This document shows, piece by piece, positions 35,194 to 44,489 of a stretch of DNA of 64,000 nt. The translations under genes were made by a program, and so were the position numbers. The stretch comes from Bacteroidales bacterium (GTDB lineage: Bacteria > Bacteroidota > Bacteroidia > Bacteroidales > Salinivirgaceae): positions 22,216 through 86,215 of the forward strand of contig JAAYQU010000006.1 of NCBI GenBank assembly GCA_012519055.1, written 5' to 3'. The notes beneath the pieces are model-generated. The model was not told where the DNA came from, made no database searches, and was given only the letters and a program-made list of their open reading frames with translations. Position 1 is the first letter of the stretch; each line of letters begins with the position of its first letter.

Positions 35194-36024
35194 TTAATTA
35201 TTGCTCATTAGTTTGTCATATTTTATGCAATTTGACAGAATTTTTTTTGCATCTTTTTCATTTAATTTTATTGTTGCAGCATCTTTACCTATTTCCACCA
35301 ATCTATCCTTGTTGTCTAAATCAAACATTTTCGTATGTTTCAATCCGTGAACTTCAATAAGAATATCGCACAATTTACTATCTTCCAGCACATTAGCGTT
35401 AGACATCATTTTGAAAGTATGTTCAACTATTGACCTCATAGTCAATGGCTCAGGAAGTTTCTGCATCAGCGAAACATTGCTTGCAATCACGTATCGACAT
35501 TGGTCGCGAATAACAGAAACAGGCAGGTTTTTAAAAATACCGCCGTCAGAATAATATTTGCCGTTGATTTTTTGTGGTTCAAAAAGAATGGGTATGCTAC
35601 ATGAAGCAACTACCGCTTCAACCAAATTCTTGCCTTCTGAAAATGTATGTGTAGTAGAATTATACATATCGGTCGCAACAGCAACAAAAGGAATCTTAAG
35701 TTCTTCGAAAGATTTTGCCCGTAAATGTTTACTAAGGAAATTTGCAATACCAGAAGTTTTTAAAAAACCCGATGTGGGCTTGGTAATTTCTACTAACTTT
35801 TTGAAATTTATATTTGCCGAAATTTCTAAAATCTCTTCAGGAGAATATCCGTCTGCGTAAAGAACACCTGTAAGCGAGCCTACACTTGTTCCTGCGATAA
35901 TTTGAGGTTTTACCCCATAAGCATCCAATGCGCTTAGCACACCTAAATGCGCATATCCGCGTGCGCCACCGCCACTTAGCGCATATCCCAAATTATATGA
36001 ATATATAGGTAATTTATCAGCCAA
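35194..36024 (-). CDS. Patatin-like phospholipase
   Basis: 276 residues. The catalytic pieces are present: oxyanion loop SGGGARGYAHLGVL near residue 18, nucleophile Ser in AGTSVGSLTG near 45, and the Asp of the dyad in YYSDGGIFKNLPV near 160. These enzymes hydrolyse acyl chains of phospholipids. No signal peptide or outer-membrane domain is fused, so it is probably cytoplasmic. The frame begins with TTG at 36024; no ATG lies near, and the next ATG would remove the catalytic loop, so TTG is accepted as start. Confidence 0.88.
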   Translation of the reverse strand: MADKLPIYSYNLGYALSGGGARGYAHLGVLSALDAYGVKPQIIAGTSVGSLTGVLYADGYSPEEILEISANINFKKLVEITKPTSGFLKTSGIANFLSKHLRAKSFEELKIPFVAVATDMYNSTTHTFSEGKNLVEAVVASCSIPILFEPQKINGKYYSDGGIFKNLPVSVIRDQCRYVIASNVSLMQKLPEPLTMRSIVEHTFKMMSNANVLEDSKLCDILIEVHGLKHTKMFDLDNKDRLVEIGKDAATIKLNEKDAKKILSNCIKYDKLMSNN

Positions 36025-36522
36025 AACATATAAATATTACACTACAAAGTTAACAAACAGTGTGAAAGGTACTTTGTCTAAAATTCACATATAGTTGTCT
36101 AAAATTCTCTTTATATCTGTTCTCTTAGTACATGACAAAAACTTTAATTAAGTTGAAAGTCGGAATTGTCCGTAGGACAACATGTGATAAACCGTAAGAT
36201 TTATCTTACGGAAACTGCACCTTCCCGACTTTCGCCCGTAGGGCGACACTTTGCGTTAAAGCAATGTGCCACCCTAACGGGTGGGATTGTGTGCTGTTGC
36301 ACACCCATAGGCTTGCGCCTATGGTTAATCAAATGTTGTCCTACGGACAAAAAACATGTGCTAATCCAAAAGTATGAATCTTCAAAAATCAACCATATAA
36401 TAAAAATGTAGTCTTTCCTAAATATTTCTTAACTCCTTAATGGTTATTTAGTTAACGTCAACTAATTACCAACCACACAACTCGCATCAAAAAATAGCAT
36501 AGACTTTTTCAGTTAACCATAC
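36025..36522. other. Gene-free region holding the palindrome array
   Basis: The region between the patatin and AraC genes has no convincing gene. Two short open frames at 36166-36411 (plus) and 36201-36392 (minus) are by-products of the palindromes. The central 200 bp are the repeat array listed separately; both flanks are plain AT-rich sequence. Confidence 0.6.
36155..36350. repeat. Compact array of nested palindromes
   Basis: Seven inverted repeats are packed in 196 bp. An 18-bp perfect pair (36166-36183 with 36333-36350, TTGTCCGTAGGACAACAT) encloses CCGTAAGAT/ATCTTACGG (36192-36211), GCCC/GGGC (36234-36244), CCACCC/GGGTGG (36269-36284), TGTGC/GCACA (36290-36303) and CCATAGGC/GCCTATGG (36305-36324). 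A further pair, GAAAGTCGG (36155-36163) with CCGACTTTC (36225-36233), crosses the big pair, so the whole could not fold as simple nested stems. Confidence 0.85.
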
Positions 36523-37407
36523 TTAGATATGTTCTCTAAATTGTGTGGGCGATAATTCGGTTTGCCTTTTGAAAAATTTGCTAAATGAGGATGTCTCTGA
36601 AAATCCGAGTTTTTCTGAAACTTGACTAGTGGTTAGCTCTTTATCGGTTAACAAAACCTTTGCATGATCGGTTATTTTTTCATTGATAAAAGTGCCGGGA
36701 GATTTGCCTGTGGTCGTTTTAATTGCCTTAATCAGGTGCTTTGAAGATATGTTTAGTTGATTGGCGAAAAATGCAGTTTTATTACTTATTTTTATTGGTT
36801 GTAGAAGTAGGTTAAAAAATGAGTCGGTAATTTCTTCGTTTCTTGTAGAATGGTTTTCAACTTTTTTGCTTTTCAGGAAGATTTCGGCTACCTCACAGAC
36901 AAAAACCAAAAACAGATTACGTAATGTTTCTTGTTGAAATACAGAGCTTTTGGTCTCCCTTTTTCTATAAATTAGTTTATAAATATCGATAAGAATTTTT
37001 TGCTGCTCTTTAGTAAGGTCGGTAAGTGTGTACTGGTGATTGTTAATTTGACGAAAAGGCTTTACAAGTTGAGCGTTTACGATGTTTTTAGCAAGAAAAT
37101 CTCGCGCGACGAACAAAAGTATGCCGTGGTATTCTCTTTTTGAACGAATAATATGTACAATGGAAGAGGGATGTGCAATAAGCAAGGTCGATGCCGTTAT
37201 ATGGTAATCTATTTGATTGATACTTATGTCGATATCGCCATCGGTACACATTAAAATACCAACATACTCTTTCATGTCGGCAGTTGCATTTTCGATTACC
37301 GGGAGTACGCCGTGGCAGAAAAAATAATCTTTCTCCTGCCACTCATAGCCAAGATTTATAATAGCCTCTCGTAGCGTAAGATGTGAATTTTGTGAGTGCT
37401 TTGTCAT
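36523..37407 (-). CDS. AraC-family transcriptional regulator
   Basis: 294 residues. The N-terminal cupin-like part (MKEYVGILMCTDGDIDISI) would sense a ligand; the C-terminal 100 residues hold two helix-turn-helix units: FANQLNISSKHLIKAIKTTT and TSQVSEKLGFSETSSFSKFF, ending KRQTELSPTQFREHI, the family signature. It is transcribed away from the palindrome array and 50 bp after the carbonic anhydrase stop on the same strand. The target is unknown. Confidence 0.92.
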   Translation of the reverse strand: MTKHSQNSHLTLREAIINLGYEWQEKDYFFCHGVLPVIENATADMKEYVGILMCTDGDIDISINQIDYHITASTLLIAHPSSIVHIIRSKREYHGILLFVARDFLAKNIVNAQLVKPFRQINNHQYTLTDLTKEQQKILIDIYKLIYRKRETKSSVFQQETLRNLFLVFVCEVAEIFLKSKKVENHSTRNEEITDSFFNLLLQPIKISNKTAFFANQLNISSKHLIKAIKTTTGKSPGTFINEKITDHAKVLLTDKELTTSQVSEKLGFSETSSFSKFFKRQTELSPTQFREHI

Positions 37408-37458
37408 TTAGTTATGCCCCTATGTTTTTTATAAATATTTTAAAACAAATATTATTTT

Positions 37459-38133
37459 CTATTCCACCTTTATAAACCTCTTAAGTTCAAAGTCATAGTC
37501 ATAAATCTCGCCCTCCTCGATGTGATACCACCAGCCCATTATAGTTATATCGCCATTTTTTACAGCCTTACGGATATATGGGTACTGCATTAGGTGTTCA
37601 ATTTGCACAACAACGTTCATCTGTTCGGTTAACACGCTGCGTTCTTCAACGGAAATAATGTTATTAGCTATCTGTTCCTCTACAATCTTTTTGACGGGTG
37701 CTGCCAGCTCTAGCCATTTTTTTGTATGTGGCAGTGATCTCATCTCTTTTGCGCTACTGTAAAGTGCGGCGCAGCCGCCACAGTTTGAGTGTCCGCAAAC
37801 AACTATATTGTTCACTTGCAACTGTTTAACGGCATATTCAATTACTGCCGAGGTGGCTACAAATGTATCTTTGTTTCTATCGTATAAAGGTACAAAGTTA
37901 CCGATGTTGCGAACAACAAATAGTTCGCCTGGAATTGTACCAGTAACCAAATTTGGCACCACGCGTGAGTCGGAGCAGCCAATATATAGCGTATGCGGAT
38001 TTTGATGCTTGCCTAATTGGGCAAAAAATTCCTTTTTCGGAATATGTTCATTGCTTTTAAAGCCTCGAATCCCCTCGAACAATCTGTTGTAGTTAGGTTG
38101 AGGGTGATTGTCGTCTTCGTGTGTTGTTTTCAT
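37459..38133 (-). CDS. Beta-class carbonic anhydrase
   Basis: 224 residues from MKTTHEDDNHPQPNY. Zinc ligands are Cys in YIGCSDSRVVP with the Asp-Arg dyad, and His and Cys in CGHSNCGGCAALYS. It interconverts CO2 and bicarbonate in the cytoplasm. An earlier in-frame start at 38202 would add 23 residues not found in the family, so 38133 is preferred. It stands alone upstream of the AraC gene. Confidence 0.94.
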   Translation of the reverse strand: MKTTHEDDNHPQPNYNRLFEGIRGFKSNEHIPKKEFFAQLGKHQNPHTLYIGCSDSRVVPNLVTGTIPGELFVVRNIGNFVPLYDRNKDTFVATSAVIEYAVKQLQVNNIVVCGHSNCGGCAALYSSAKEMRSLPHTKKWLELAAPVKKIVEEQIANNIISVEERSVLTEQMNVVVQIEHLMQYPYIRKAVKNGDITIMGWWYHIEEGEIYDYDFELKRFIKVE

Positions 38134-38256
38134 ATTTTTATGGTTTAAATGTGTTTTTATGTTAAAGATGTATTTACTGATAATGGTTTTATTGTATAGC
38201 ACTACAGCTAATTATTCTAACGGTTCTATTATGACTTTATGGTAACAAAAAATATG

Positions 38257-39480
38257 TCATTTATTGAGCATTTGTTTATACGTTTTTTCTACGATATCGT
38301 CTAACTGTGTGTAGAACTGTTCTATTTCCGATTTAGGAGGTATTTTATTTCTCCATTCGTTTAGTTTCTTATCAGTTTCGTCGAATATGTTTTTCTCAAC
38401 TGGCTCAATAACCTGAATGTATCCGTTGTTTTCTTTATTCACTAATTTGGATATTTGTAAATAGTGGTATCCGTCCGGATTATCTATTGGATAGCACTCT
38501 TTTGACAGTATCCTGTTATAATGATTTAGTTTTGAGTTCTTTAGCGAATCGTCGTAAATCATTGTGTTTGGCAACTCCGCTTCGCTTATCCAAAGAGGCA
38601 CTGTGATACATGTATTCGGAAACCCTACTGCTGTCCACATTGTTGTGAATTGTGGTAGTTCGTTCTCTTTAACTCCTTGAATAACAATGTTAGAGGCTGA
38701 GCCAAAACTTGTAATTAAGTTGTCGGAGTGTATAAATTTATCGCTTGTAGGCTCATTTTCAAACATCTCTCTGTAATTGTTTTTGGTTATTGGATTGTAC
38801 AAACATCTTGAGAAATTTTGTATTACAGTGCGATAGTCAAGAGGTTTTTCCTTTATAGTTGCAGTAAAAAGTTTTTCGGCTGTTTGTAATCTTACAAAAC
38901 CGTATCCAACATTGGGTTTTCCTGTTTTTGAAAAGTTAGTTCTCAGAATATATCCATCAGGGGCAACGCTTGGGTCGTTTGCATCATATTTTTTCCAAGT
39001 GTAATTGTTTACTTCGTAAAAAGCAGCACCGCCTTTTGCGTCTATCACTCCAAAGTGAGCAGCTAAACCCATTGGTTTTTCGGTGTCAGAGAGTAATTTT
39101 TCAAAATCTTCTAAAGTTTTGCATGTCTCTAATGCTTTTTTCATAAAAAATCCCTCTCGGTTTTTAATTTTTACGCTGTCGTTAAGATTTACGTTAAACG
39201 ATGCGCTATTCATAATTGCAAAACCCACTTCATTGTTTCCTGCCCACACTTCGTTGCCTATGCTATCGACAGAATTAACAATTCCTATAAATGCATATTT
39301 CCCATTTTCGGCAGGATACTTTTTTGCGTAGTTTTCTAAAAAATCGGTATCGCGTAACTTCCAAATCAACGCGCGTCCGTCATTAGTGACTTTACCTGAT
39401 ATTACGGCGGTTGTACAGCAATAACCATTTTTCAAAAAAAGGAAAAAGATTATGACAAGAAAATGTTTGATATGCTCCAT
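38257..39480 (-). CDS. Exported C45/Ntn-type hydrolase-like protein
   Basis: 407 residues. A signal peptide (HFLVIIFFLFLKNGYC) is followed at once by CTTAVISGKVTNDGRALIWK, where the first Cys after cleavage could be the N-terminal nucleophile of an Ntn hydrolase; WKLRDTDF and GNNEVGFAIMNSASF resemble the substrate-binding loops of acyl-CoA:6-APA acyltransferase-like (C45) or linear amide hydrolases. It probably cleaves an amide bond outside the cytoplasm. The exact substrate is unknown, and the Cys could instead be lipidated. Confidence 0.7.
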   Translation of the reverse strand: MEHIKHFLVIIFFLFLKNGYCCTTAVISGKVTNDGRALIWKLRDTDFLENYAKKYPAENGKYAFIGIVNSVDSIGNEVWAGNNEVGFAIMNSASFNVNLNDSVKIKNREGFFMKKALETCKTLEDFEKLLSDTEKPMGLAAHFGVIDAKGGAAFYEVNNYTWKKYDANDPSVAPDGYILRTNFSKTGKPNVGYGFVRLQTAEKLFTATIKEKPLDYRTVIQNFSRCLYNPITKNNYREMFENEPTSDKFIHSDNLITSFGSASNIVIQGVKENELPQFTTMWTAVGFPNTCITVPLWISEAELPNTMIYDDSLKNSKLNHYNRILSKECYPIDNPDGYHYLQISKLVNKENNGYIQVIEPVEKNIFDETDKKLNEWRNKIPPKSEIEQFYTQLDDIVEKTYKQMLNK

Positions 39481-39592
39481 GTTTCAATAAGTTTTTTCAT
39501 TAACAAATTTATAAAAATAGTGTAAACTACAAATATAATCTGGTCGTATTTATTATCTTGCAGCCTGTTTCAATGCTATAACATCAAGATAT

Positions 39593-40405
39593 ATGAGCAA
39601 CATATTTTCATCAATTATCAGAAAAGCCGGATTAATAAGACTCGCTGATAAAATCAGATATTATATTCTCTTAATAAGAACATCTAAACAAAGACGTGAT
39701 TTTAAACGAATAAATCCAGATGTAATTTTGCCGCCTCCATATTTTTTGTATGAAACTTTTAATTTGAATTATTTTAGTTTTTACGACAAAAGCATCGAGA
39801 CAGCAAAGTGGTTGATAAGTTTTTTCGAGAAATATAAAAAACTTGAAAACGTAAATATTTTAGATTGGGGTTGCGGACCGGGCAGAGTTATACGACATCT
39901 TCCCTCTTTTATTGACAGCTCGTGTAAATGCTATGGCACTGATTACAATAAAAAATACATAAAATGGTGTAAAGACCATATACACAATGTTACTTTTACT
40001 ACTAATCAATTACAACCACCTTTAGAGTATCTATCAAACTTTTTTGATATTGCTTATGGCATCTCAATTTTTACTCACTTATCGGAGGAAATGCACCATG
40101 CATGGTTTAATGAGTTAATGCGAGTTCTGAAACCCGGAGGAATGTTGTTTTTAACATTACATGGTTCTGCATTTTCTGAAAAGTTAACCGATGAAGAGAA
40201 GAAGCAGTTCGATAACGGAGGCCTTGTAGTAAGGGGTACAACCAAAGAGGGTCATAGAACATTTGCAGCTTTTCAGTCGGAAGCTTTTGTAAAAAGATTA
40301 ATCGGCGAAAACACTGTTTTAGAGCACGTTGCAGGAAAGGTTGTTGACGGAAAACCGCAACAAGATGTTTGGATTATTCAAAAAACAAAAGATAACCCGA
40401 AATAA
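39593..40405 (+). CDS. Class I SAM-dependent methyltransferase
   Basis: 270 residues. After a basic N-terminus of about 50 residues the SAM fold begins: motif I is NILDWGCGPGRVIRHLP, followed by GTDYNKKYIKWCKDH and the post-motif IAYGISIFTHLSEEM, then LMRVLKPGGMLFLTLHG. These are the marks of a UbiE/COQ5-like or sugar-chain methyltransferase. The acceptor is unknown. It is followed 46 bp later by a small membrane protein on the same strand. Confidence 0.88.
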   Translation: MSNIFSSIIRKAGLIRLADKIRYYILLIRTSKQRRDFKRINPDVILPPPYFLYETFNLNYFSFYDKSIETAKWLISFFEKYKKLENVNILDWGCGPGRVIRHLPSFIDSSCKCYGTDYNKKYIKWCKDHIHNVTFTTNQLQPPLEYLSNFFDIAYGISIFTHLSEEMHHAWFNELMRVLKPGGMLFLTLHGSAFSEKLTDEEKKQFDNGGLVVRGTTKEGHRTFAAFQSEAFVKRLIGENTVLEHVAGKVVDGKPQQDVWIIQKTKDNPK

Positions 40406-40451
40406 AAATATTTACGTTGCGTTTTTCAACAAACTTTAATCAAAAACAACA

Positions 40452-40889
40452 ATGAAGGCAAAAATCATTAAAACAGTTCTTCCTCCAATACTTGGAATAA
40501 TAACAGTACTTGCAATTTTGGTGATACTCAATCTTATTATGTATAACGGAGACGCTTTTAGCAAACCCGACAACGGTTTTTTCACACTGTTTGTGCCGAT
40601 AGCAACGCTTATAGCAATAATAATTCAGTTCACTTTGACGCTACCTTTTTGGAAAAGATTTCAATCTCGAAAAAAGGTTTGGGGATTAACGCTAATTCCT
40701 GTTACCATAATACTTTGCATAATTTCGGGATTGTTTTTCGGACTACTATTTTGGGAGAGGGATTTAGGATTTAGCGAATTTGTAGGCGTTTCATTAACAG
40801 GCGTTATCGCTTTTTTTGTCTATTGGACAGTTAATATATTGACACTAAGAAAAATCGACAGTTTGAGCGACTGTGTGAACGGTGGCTGA
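40452..40889 (+). CDS. Four-helix membrane protein, hypothetical
   Basis: 145 residues with four predicted helices (about 9-29, 43-63, 76-97, 110-131) and short loops. There are no recognisable motifs. The stop codon falls within the left arm of a repeat hairpin (40879-40913), which may also act as an end signal. It may be co-transcribed with the methyltransferase. Confidence 0.6.
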   Translation: MKAKIIKTVLPPILGIITVLAILVILNLIMYNGDAFSKPDNGFFTLFVPIATLIAIIIQFTLTLPFWKRFQSRKKVWGLTLIPVTIILCIISGLFFGLLFWERDLGFSEFVGVSLTGVIAFFVYWTVNILTLRKIDSLSDCVNGG

Positions 40890-40913
40890 GCGCGTAGCAA
40901 TCGAAGCCACCGT
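40879..40913. repeat. Hairpin of the GGTCGCTGAG family, member 2
   Basis: ACGGTGGCT and AGCCACCGT (9-bp arms) with loop GAGCGCGTAGCAATCGA. The sequence GCGTAGCAATCGAAGCCAC recurs at 46876-46894. Confidence 0.75.
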
Positions 40914-40967
40914 TGCGGACATAAGTTTAGCGACAACTCTAAATGGGCACTTCATATACTCGGTGAC

Positions 40968-42290
40968 CTATACTTCTCCCCGTTCTATCATCCAAATAGC
41001 ATCTATCGTTAGCATAGAATCAACACTAATTTTTCTTGAAGCTGCCTTTTCTTCAATTTTTTTCAACCACTCCTTATCTCTTTTGATTTGATTTCGTAGA
41101 TTGGTAACTTTAGTTTGAAATTCAGCATCAAATTTCTCTTTGCTTTTTATACCTTTAAAGTGATTATACACATTTTCAATAAAACCCCAACCCAAAGCGG
41201 GCAGCGTAGCTTCTGTTGCCATGATTATTATAACGTCGTGTTTATCAATCTCATCTTTTAAATCAAATATACTTGTTTCAGTGGGAGTATTATCATTGTT
41301 TGGGTAAATTTGCTTGTTATAAAACCAGAAATGACTATTTGAGAATGCACTTGTTATCCCCATATTGTACATCCCCCAATAGAAGCTATCGGATATAACT
41401 AAAACAGTAGGTTTTATTTTTGCCGAATCTGATTGAAATTTAATGTTAGGGTAAGCCATATTGAATGTCTTTAGTTTAACTAAAAGATTCATTCCATCGG
41501 CTATATCATAATCACCTTTTTTAGGTTGTGTAATTTCAATTTGGTCCCAATATAAGTTTGGCATATCGATATTTCGGGCATTTTCAATATATCGAATTAT
41601 TGAGTCAGCAGCTAAGCACATACCGTAATAACTCCAATGTATGCCATATTGAGGATACAGAGGATACGGAGATTTACTTTTGTTTTCTATAAAATAGCTG
41701 TTAAAATCTATATGAGAGATACCTAATTGTTGTGCTAGTTGGAGGTGTGTTTCGTAATTGGTTGTCTTTTTTTCTGTAATGTACTCATCTGGGAAATATT
41801 CGGGATAAAATGAGCCTTTACCTGCAGCAAAAATCAAGATAATATTTTTGTCGAGTTTCGATAATGTATCCTGAACATATTTCAAGCGTTGCATTCTGTT
41901 CATAATGCTATCATAACCAATATAATCGGTGCCATGGTATGCTTTTATATAATTCTCTTCGTACAGATATTTATTTTTACCAATAATAACCCCACTCGCT
42001 CTTGGTTTATTAAAAAAACTAAAAGCAATTTGATTACTTAGTCTTAAAAGTGAGCTTCTAAAACCAAAAGTTTCATTAAGATATTTCTCTCTTTGTTCCT
42101 GATAAGTTCCTGAAAACCAATCGTTGAAATTAAAGCTATTTTTTACAGGTTCCGTTATAGCTCCTTTTAATGGTTTTAGTTTAACAATATCGAATTTTGC
42201 TTGAAATAACGGTGCTAACAGTAAAGCTAATATTAAAAACATTAGCACCTTTTTTATATTATTGATATATTTCTCTTTTATATGCTTCAT
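40968..42290 (-). CDS. AlgX/AlgJ-like SGNH acetyltransferase-type protein
   Basis: 440 residues: one N-terminal signal anchor (LMFLILALLLAPLFQAKFDI), then an SGNH-hydrolase-like periplasmic domain. The catalytic pieces are the Ser in VLVISDSFYWGMYN, and the His in YGIHWSYYGMCLAAD, as in AlgX and AlgJ, which O-acetylate alginate. The upstream MBOAT gene ends 2 bp before this start, so the two genes are one operon and one acetylation machine. No polysaccharide synthase is near, so the acceptor is unknown. Confidence 0.83.
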   Translation of the reverse strand: MKHIKEKYINNIKKVLMFLILALLLAPLFQAKFDIVKLKPLKGAITEPVKNSFNFNDWFSGTYQEQREKYLNETFGFRSSLLRLSNQIAFSFFNKPRASGVIIGKNKYLYEENYIKAYHGTDYIGYDSIMNRMQRLKYVQDTLSKLDKNIILIFAAGKGSFYPEYFPDEYITEKKTTNYETHLQLAQQLGISHIDFNSYFIENKSKSPYPLYPQYGIHWSYYGMCLAADSIIRYIENARNIDMPNLYWDQIEITQPKKGDYDIADGMNLLVKLKTFNMAYPNIKFQSDSAKIKPTVLVISDSFYWGMYNMGITSAFSNSHFWFYNKQIYPNNDNTPTETSIFDLKDEIDKHDVIIIMATEATLPALGWGFIENVYNHFKGIKSKEKFDAEFQTKVTNLRNQIKRDKEWLKKIEEKAASRKISVDSMLTIDAIWMIERGEV

Positions 42291-42292
42291 AA

Positions 42293-43717
42293 TTAAAACC
42301 TAAAATAGATAAATGGGTTAAAACCAAAAGCTGTAATTGAGCTAATGCAAAGTATTAAAAGTAATACAGATATTGCAAATACGGCTAAATGTTTTTTAAT
42401 ACAATAATCGTTAAAATAGACTGCATCTTGAATTTTCTGTCCTTTGTTTGAATATGCGAAAAAGGCAAAGAATAAGGCAATTATTAAAAACGTGTAAAAC
42501 TCTAAGCTAAAGGATTGTGTGTTGTTAAAATCAAATGCAAACATGCGTTTTAAATATGTAAAGGCATCTGAAATTCTTTCGATTCTGAAAAATACCCAAC
42601 CAACAACTACTATGAAAAATGTAATAATCGTGCTGGGCAACTTGCCAATCTTATTGTAAAAATTGATTAAGAAACTTCGTTCTAAAACCAAAAACAGACC
42701 GTGGTATGCGCCCCAAAATATGAAACTCCATGATGCTCCGTGCCACAAGCCGGAAGCAAGAAATACGAACCAAAGATTGAAATACAAACGTCTTTTTGTG
42801 GAGACCCTGTTTCCTCCCAAAGGTATGTATAAATAGTTTCGCATCCAGGCTCCGAGAGTTATATGCCAACGTCTCCAAAATTCGGTAATACTTCTAGAGA
42901 TATATGGATTATTAAAGTTTTCGGGGAATTTAAAGCCAATCATTTTGGCAATTCCTATCGCCATATCGGAATATCCGGAGAAATCGAAATAAATTTGAAA
43001 TGTATAGGCTAAAATCCCTATCCATGAGGTATATGTATCAAGGCAGGCATAGTCCATTGAGAAAATCAAATCGGCTTGCTGTCCCATTTGGTTAGCTATA
43101 AGAACCTTTTTTGCCAAACCAATTATAAAACGGTAAAAACCTGTTAACCTATTGTCAATTGTATCATTGTGAGAGCGATCTTTAATCTGATCTGCCATAT
43201 CGTGATAACGAACTATAGGTCCGGCAATTAGTTTAGGAAATAGAATTATATACAGTTGGTAATCCCAAAAATTGTCCAAAGGCTTGTGAACACCTCTGTA
43301 AACGTCAACCACATAGGTAATAGTCTCGAACGTATAAAAGGATATCCCAATCGGTAGCACCAATTTTACCCAATGAATATGGTAATCGCCGAAAATTGAC
43401 AACACATAGTTAATATTGTCAATAAAAAAGTTAAAGTACTTAAAATAAAAGAGTAACCCTAAATTGATTGATACAGACAGAGCTAGCATCAACCTACGGT
43501 GTAGTTTCTTTCGAGTTTGGGACATCCATCTAACCAAGTGAAAATCAAGAAACGTTGTTCCAAGTATCACAAAAATAAATCTCGGGGCTCCCCAGCTGTA
43601 GAAGAAAATACTAAACAACAGAATTACAATGTTTTTGTATCTCTTATCAGCAAGATAGTAGGTAATTAAAAACGCAGGAAGAAAGTATAACAGAAAAACT
43701 ATGCTACTAAATACCAT
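42293..43717 (-). CDS. MBOAT-family O-acyltransferase (AlgI-like)
   Basis: 474 residues with about 11 helices. Family hallmarks are the block SITEFWRRWHITLGAWMRNY and the catalytic His in ASGLWHGASWSFIFWGAYHG. AlgI-type proteins move acetyl groups across the inner membrane to a periplasmic partner, here the AlgX/AlgJ-like protein encoded next. It is the first gene of the pair. Confidence 0.93.
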   Translation of the reverse strand: MVFSSIVFLLYFLPAFLITYYLADKRYKNIVILLFSIFFYSWGAPRFIFVILGTTFLDFHLVRWMSQTRKKLHRRLMLALSVSINLGLLFYFKYFNFFIDNINYVLSIFGDYHIHWVKLVLPIGISFYTFETITYVVDVYRGVHKPLDNFWDYQLYIILFPKLIAGPIVRYHDMADQIKDRSHNDTIDNRLTGFYRFIIGLAKKVLIANQMGQQADLIFSMDYACLDTYTSWIGILAYTFQIYFDFSGYSDMAIGIAKMIGFKFPENFNNPYISRSITEFWRRWHITLGAWMRNYLYIPLGGNRVSTKRRLYFNLWFVFLASGLWHGASWSFIFWGAYHGLFLVLERSFLINFYNKIGKLPSTIITFFIVVVGWVFFRIERISDAFTYLKRMFAFDFNNTQSFSLEFYTFLIIALFFAFFAYSNKGQKIQDAVYFNDYCIKKHLAVFAISVLLLILCISSITAFGFNPFIYFRF

Positions 43718-43935
43718 ACTATTTTTTGTTAAAGTGTGCGAAAGTAAGCATTTATAGATTTACATACAACAAAAAGAGATGTTTTTTAATCAAGTCAATT
43801 GAGTTATTTTTCTTTGGAATGATTAAAAATATGCTACCTTTGCGATGTAAAAATTTTAATTGAAAATTTCGCAGTTGTTAATCTATGAAACGAACACGGT
43901 TATCGATATTTTGTAAATCAAAGCACAGTTATGAA

Positions 43936-44323
43936 ATGTGTTCGTTTTTCACATTATTACGCCAGAAAATATACAAGTATGCAAAACATCTGTTACTGAA
44001 CACTCTTTTTGGCGTATTACAGCAGCATTACGTTTTTCCCTCACTCTCACATAGTTGACGGTGTAACTATTGTTCACTCACACCCTTACAATCCATTTTC
44101 AGAGGAGTGTCCGACAAAGCATAATCACCAAAAAAGCGAATATGTTTTAATTCAACTCTTATCATATTTTGTAACTACAGTCTCTTTTGGTGCAATTTTG
44201 CTTGTTGTTGCGAAAGTAAGCTTCAAAGATGTCATTTACCCAAAAAATGACGAAGTTTTCTCAAATCTTCACTTTTTCTGTTCGAACGGTTTTCGTGCAC
44301 CGCCTTTAGCTGTTCTAAACTAA
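43936..44323 (+). pseudogene. Small His-rich exported protein, split by a frameshift
   Basis: The 104-residue open frame ending at 44323 has only a TTG at its start, and its N-terminus (MAYYSSITFFPHSHIVDGVT) is a broken signal anchor. In the next frame an ATG at 43936 gives MCSFFTLLRQKIYKYAKHLL and then LNTL, just the missing first part. Joining the two needs one base less in the T-run 44006-44010. The joined protein has an N-terminal helix, HSHIVDGVTIVHSHPY (a likely metal-binding patch), and a second helix near the end. Such HSHPY proteins are common beside TonB-dependent receptors in Bacteroidota, as here. It may be a sequencing indel. Confidence 0.6.
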
Positions 44324-44489
44324 TATCACTATCTTTTTTAATTGCTTGGTTTATCATGTTGTAAAATGGCATGTTAGTTTTTTTGCGCATGATGGACGGT
44401 GATTAGTGTTTGGTGGATTTTTTTAAATACATTCAAATTTAAAATTTCGCCATAAATGTTTAATTATTAATTATTTAAAACATAAACAA

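Noticed and set aside
36166..36411. Open frames on both strands (81 and 63 residues) in the palindrome array
   Set aside because: They mirror each other because of the inverted repeats; Cys/Pro/Arg-rich sequence without protein-like pattern.
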